The notes below the pieces were generated by a model. It had not been told where the DNA came from. It saw only the letters and a program-made list of their open reading frames with translations, and ran no database searches. DNA of 7,599 nucleotides, taken from positions 263 to 7,861 of the forward strand of contig MGXL01000017.1 of the NCBI GenBank assembly GCA_001801365.1, read 5' to 3'. A program made the position numbers and the translations under genes. This document shows positions 7,244 to 7,599 of this stretch, in pieces. Position 1 is the first letter of the stretch. Each line of letters opens with the position of its first letter. Source of the stretch: Gammaproteobacteria bacterium RBG_16_57_12. GTDB lineage: Bacteria > Pseudomonadota > Gammaproteobacteria > RBG-16-57-12.

Positions 7244-7599
7244 ATGAAATCCATAATCAAATGGCTGGCGCTGAGCCTGTTGTTGCTGGTTGCGCCACAG
7301 ACCTGGGCCGATGAACCGGCCACGATGGCGGCGGAAGGCGCGCCGATTGAGGCGACCGCCGTTGAAGCCCCCGCTGCCGAGGCCCCCGCCGCCCCAGTGC
7401 CCGACAAGGGCGATACGGCGTGGATGATCATGGCCACCGTGCTGGTGATCCTGATGACCATTCCCGGCCTCGCCCTGTTCTACGGCGGTCTGGTGCGGAC
7501 GAAAAACGTGCTGTCGGTGCTGACGCAGGTCTTCGTGATCTTCGCCATGATTGCTGTGTTGTGGGTGATCTATGGCTATAGCCTGGCCTTCACGGCGGG
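7244..7599 (+). CDS. amtB: ammonium transporter AmtB (5' part)
   Basis: 118 codons are present before the window ends. Residues 1-22 look like a cleaved signal peptide (basic start, leucine-rich core, TWA before DEP). Then comes an Ala/Pro/Glu-rich stretch of about 31 residues (23-53), clearly longer than the few residues found there in E. coli AmtB. The transporter fold starts at D54: DKGDTAWMIMATVLVILMTIPG begins TM1, followed by the family hallmark PGLALFYGGLVRTKNVLS (74-91) and TM2 with LWVIYGYSLAF. AmtB is a trimeric inner-membrane channel for ammonium/ammonia, regulated by GlnK. AAGGAG lies eight bases before the ATG, and the gene follows glnK by 18 bases, so both are made from the sigma-54 promoter. 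The pore histidines and the C-terminal tail that GlnK contacts are outside the window. Confidence 0.95.
   Translation, partial: MKSIIKWLALSLLLLVAPQTWADEPATMAAEGAPIEATAVEAPAAEAPAAPVPDKGDTAWMIMATVLVILMTIPGLALFYGGLVRTKNVLSVLTQVFVIFAMIAVLWVIYGYSLAFTA

Overview
The window looks like chromosomal DNA of a moderately GC-rich gammaproteobacterium. The evidence is a Rep helicase close in length and motifs to the E. coli protein, a UbiK/ComM pair, a GlnK-AmtB pair of enterobacterial type, and a DUF3391-type HD-GYP protein. The order ubiK-comM divergent from glnK-amtB is, from memory, also found in Pseudomonas. Genus cannot be read from the sequence. I see no insertion sequence, phage gene, CRISPR array, tRNA or rRNA.

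Layout. Bases 1-2572 (minus strand) hold a two-gene cyclic-di-GMP module. An HD-GYP protein whose HD motif has lost its histidine is followed, with a one-base TGATG overlap, by a bare GGDEF-EAL protein. In that protein the GGDEF catalytic site is degenerate, while the EAL site and the RxxD inhibitory site look intact; its stop codon is cut by the window edge. Upstream on the same strand are rep (2657-4672), comM/yifB (4740-6254) and ubiK (6319-6579). All five minus-strand genes run in one direction. A hairpin with a T-run may terminate rep transcripts, and a TATAAT with no clear -35 may restart transcription before rep.

The 307-base gap 6580-6886 is a divergent control region. Toward glnK it carries the expected layout of a nitrogen-regulated promoter: an NtrC-type enhancer (GCAC-N7-GTGC), a second half-site about 30 bases on, an exact match to the IHF consensus, and a sigma-54 -24/-12 element. 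glnK (PII, with Tyr51) and the start of amtB follow on the plus strand as an operon. Toward ubiK the same region holds a TATAGT -10-like box and a 15-base palindrome next to the NtrC site.

Functionally the window joins three housekeeping themes: second-messenger control (c-di-GMP), DNA helicases (Rep at the replication fork, ComM in branch migration during transformation) with a ubiquinone-synthesis accessory factor, and ammonium uptake with its PII regulator. I found no clearly new system. The points most worth a second look are the mismatched active sites of the coupled c-di-GMP pair and the compact divergent ubiK/glnK control region.
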